Source of the DNA: Stomorhina lunata
Lineage: Eukaryota > Arthropoda > Insecta > Diptera > Rhiniidae
Assembly: GCA_933228675.1 (NCBI GenBank)
Contig: OW121741.1
Span: forward strand, 57,004,134-57,068,133
Reading direction: 5' to 3'
DNA: 64,000 bases
Shown here: positions 63,535 through 64,000 of the stretch, piece by piece
Position numbering within the stretch: the stretch's first letter is position 1
Layout of the letters: the number at the start of each line of letters is the position of its first letter
The notes under the pieces: generated by a model
The model's database searches: none
What the model saw: the letters and a program-made list of their open reading frames with translations, nothing else
What the model was told of the DNA's origin: nothing
Made by a program: the position numbers and the translations under genes

Positions 63535-64000
63535 AGCCACCATTTGAGCCCTTTTTATAGCATTTTACATCACTTTGGCCAAAACTTACGGCGATAGGTC
63601 CTCACATTCTTGACGGATATTGTCTTTAAGAGCTGCAAGAGTCTGAGGCTTGTTGACATAAACCCGCGACTTCAAAAAGCCCCACAAAAAGAAGTCTGCA
63701 GCGGTCAAATCAGGTGATCTTGCTGGCCAGTGCAAATCGCCAAAACGGAAGATTAGGCGCCCGGGAAATTCATCCATCAGCATATCGGTTGTGGCACGTG
63801 CAGTGTATGCCGTTGCACCGTCCTGTTAGAACCACATGTTTTCCAATCCCAATTCATCAAGTTGCGGCAAACGGAACTCGTTAATCATTGCTCTGTAGCG
63901 CTCACCATTCACAGTAACCGTTTGGCCCGCTACGTCTTTGAATAAAAAAGGTCCGATGACTCCTCCAGCGAAAAAAGCACACCATACAATGACTTTGAGC
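63535..64000 (-). pseudogene. Second DD41D mariner transposase, C-terminal part, cut by the window end
   Basis: On the minus strand the catalytic core reads FFAGGVIGPFLFKDVAGQTV, VNGERYRAMINEF, then WF, an in-frame TAA (about 63824-63826), QDGATAYTARATTDM and SPDLTAADFFLWGFLKSRVY. There are 41 residues between the second and third Asp, so it belongs to the DD41D group, but its sequence differs clearly from the copy at 32237. The tail (LAALKDNIRQECEDLSP) ends at 63586. It lies at the truncated end of the palindrome arm. Confidence 0.88.

Overview
The window looks like a transposon-dense stretch of a fly genome (Diptera, probably a higher fly). The reasons are an AT-rich background, one recognisable insect developmental gene (trunk, 12.4-13.1 kb), DD41D mariners, an LOA-type LINE, a BEL/Pao element with an env-like region and an errantivirus-type gypsy relic. 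No bacterial-type operons, tRNA genes, rRNA genes or CRISPR arrays were seen.

Layout. 0-1.6 kb: dispersed and inverted repeats. 1.6-5.4 kb: a decayed Jockey-like LINE on the minus strand, broken by a near-perfect hairpin. 5.4-8.3 kb: a putative DNA transposon with complex subterminal repeats, carrying a dispersed repeat and a fold-back element. 10.0-11.2 kb: a satellite of about 170 bp. 11.3-14.4 kb: the trunk gene between two MITEs. 15.2-29.0 kb: a second satellite (about 172 bp) split by an LOA-like LINE. That LINE is itself split by a gypsy LTR element, whose 5' LTR is split by a TIR element made of 96-bp repeats. 29-33.4 kb: small repeats, a piggyBac-like MITE and a dead DD41D mariner. 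33.4-40.3 kb: a degenerate array with a recurring GGTACTTTTTT motif, interrupted by a Tc1-like element that holds a hAT-like insertion, and by a 30-bp minisatellite. 41.3-57.2 kb: an errantivirus relic split by a craniofacial-development-protein-2-like LINE, which is split in turn by a young BEL/Pao element with identical LTRs. 57.2-63.5 kb: tandem and inverted copies forming a palindrome with arms of nearly 2 kb. 63.5-64.0 kb: a second DD41D mariner that runs off the end.

Function. The only likely working host gene is trunk, which encodes the secreted ligand of the receptor tyrosine kinase Torso. Almost everything else is mobile DNA. Target-site duplications (TSDs) let the insertion order be read directly: satellite, then LOA LINE, then gypsy, then TIR element in one stack; errantivirus, then LINE, then BEL in another; Tc1, then hAT in a third. 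The BEL element is the youngest, with two LTRs that I read as identical and only two frame changes, one of them in an A11 run. No clearly new biological system was demonstrated. The best candidates for follow-up are the large palindrome as a hairpin-RNA source, the fold-back element with tRNA B-box-like ends, the 96-bp TCGCGCGA repeat element and the paired 24-bp repeats upstream of trunk.
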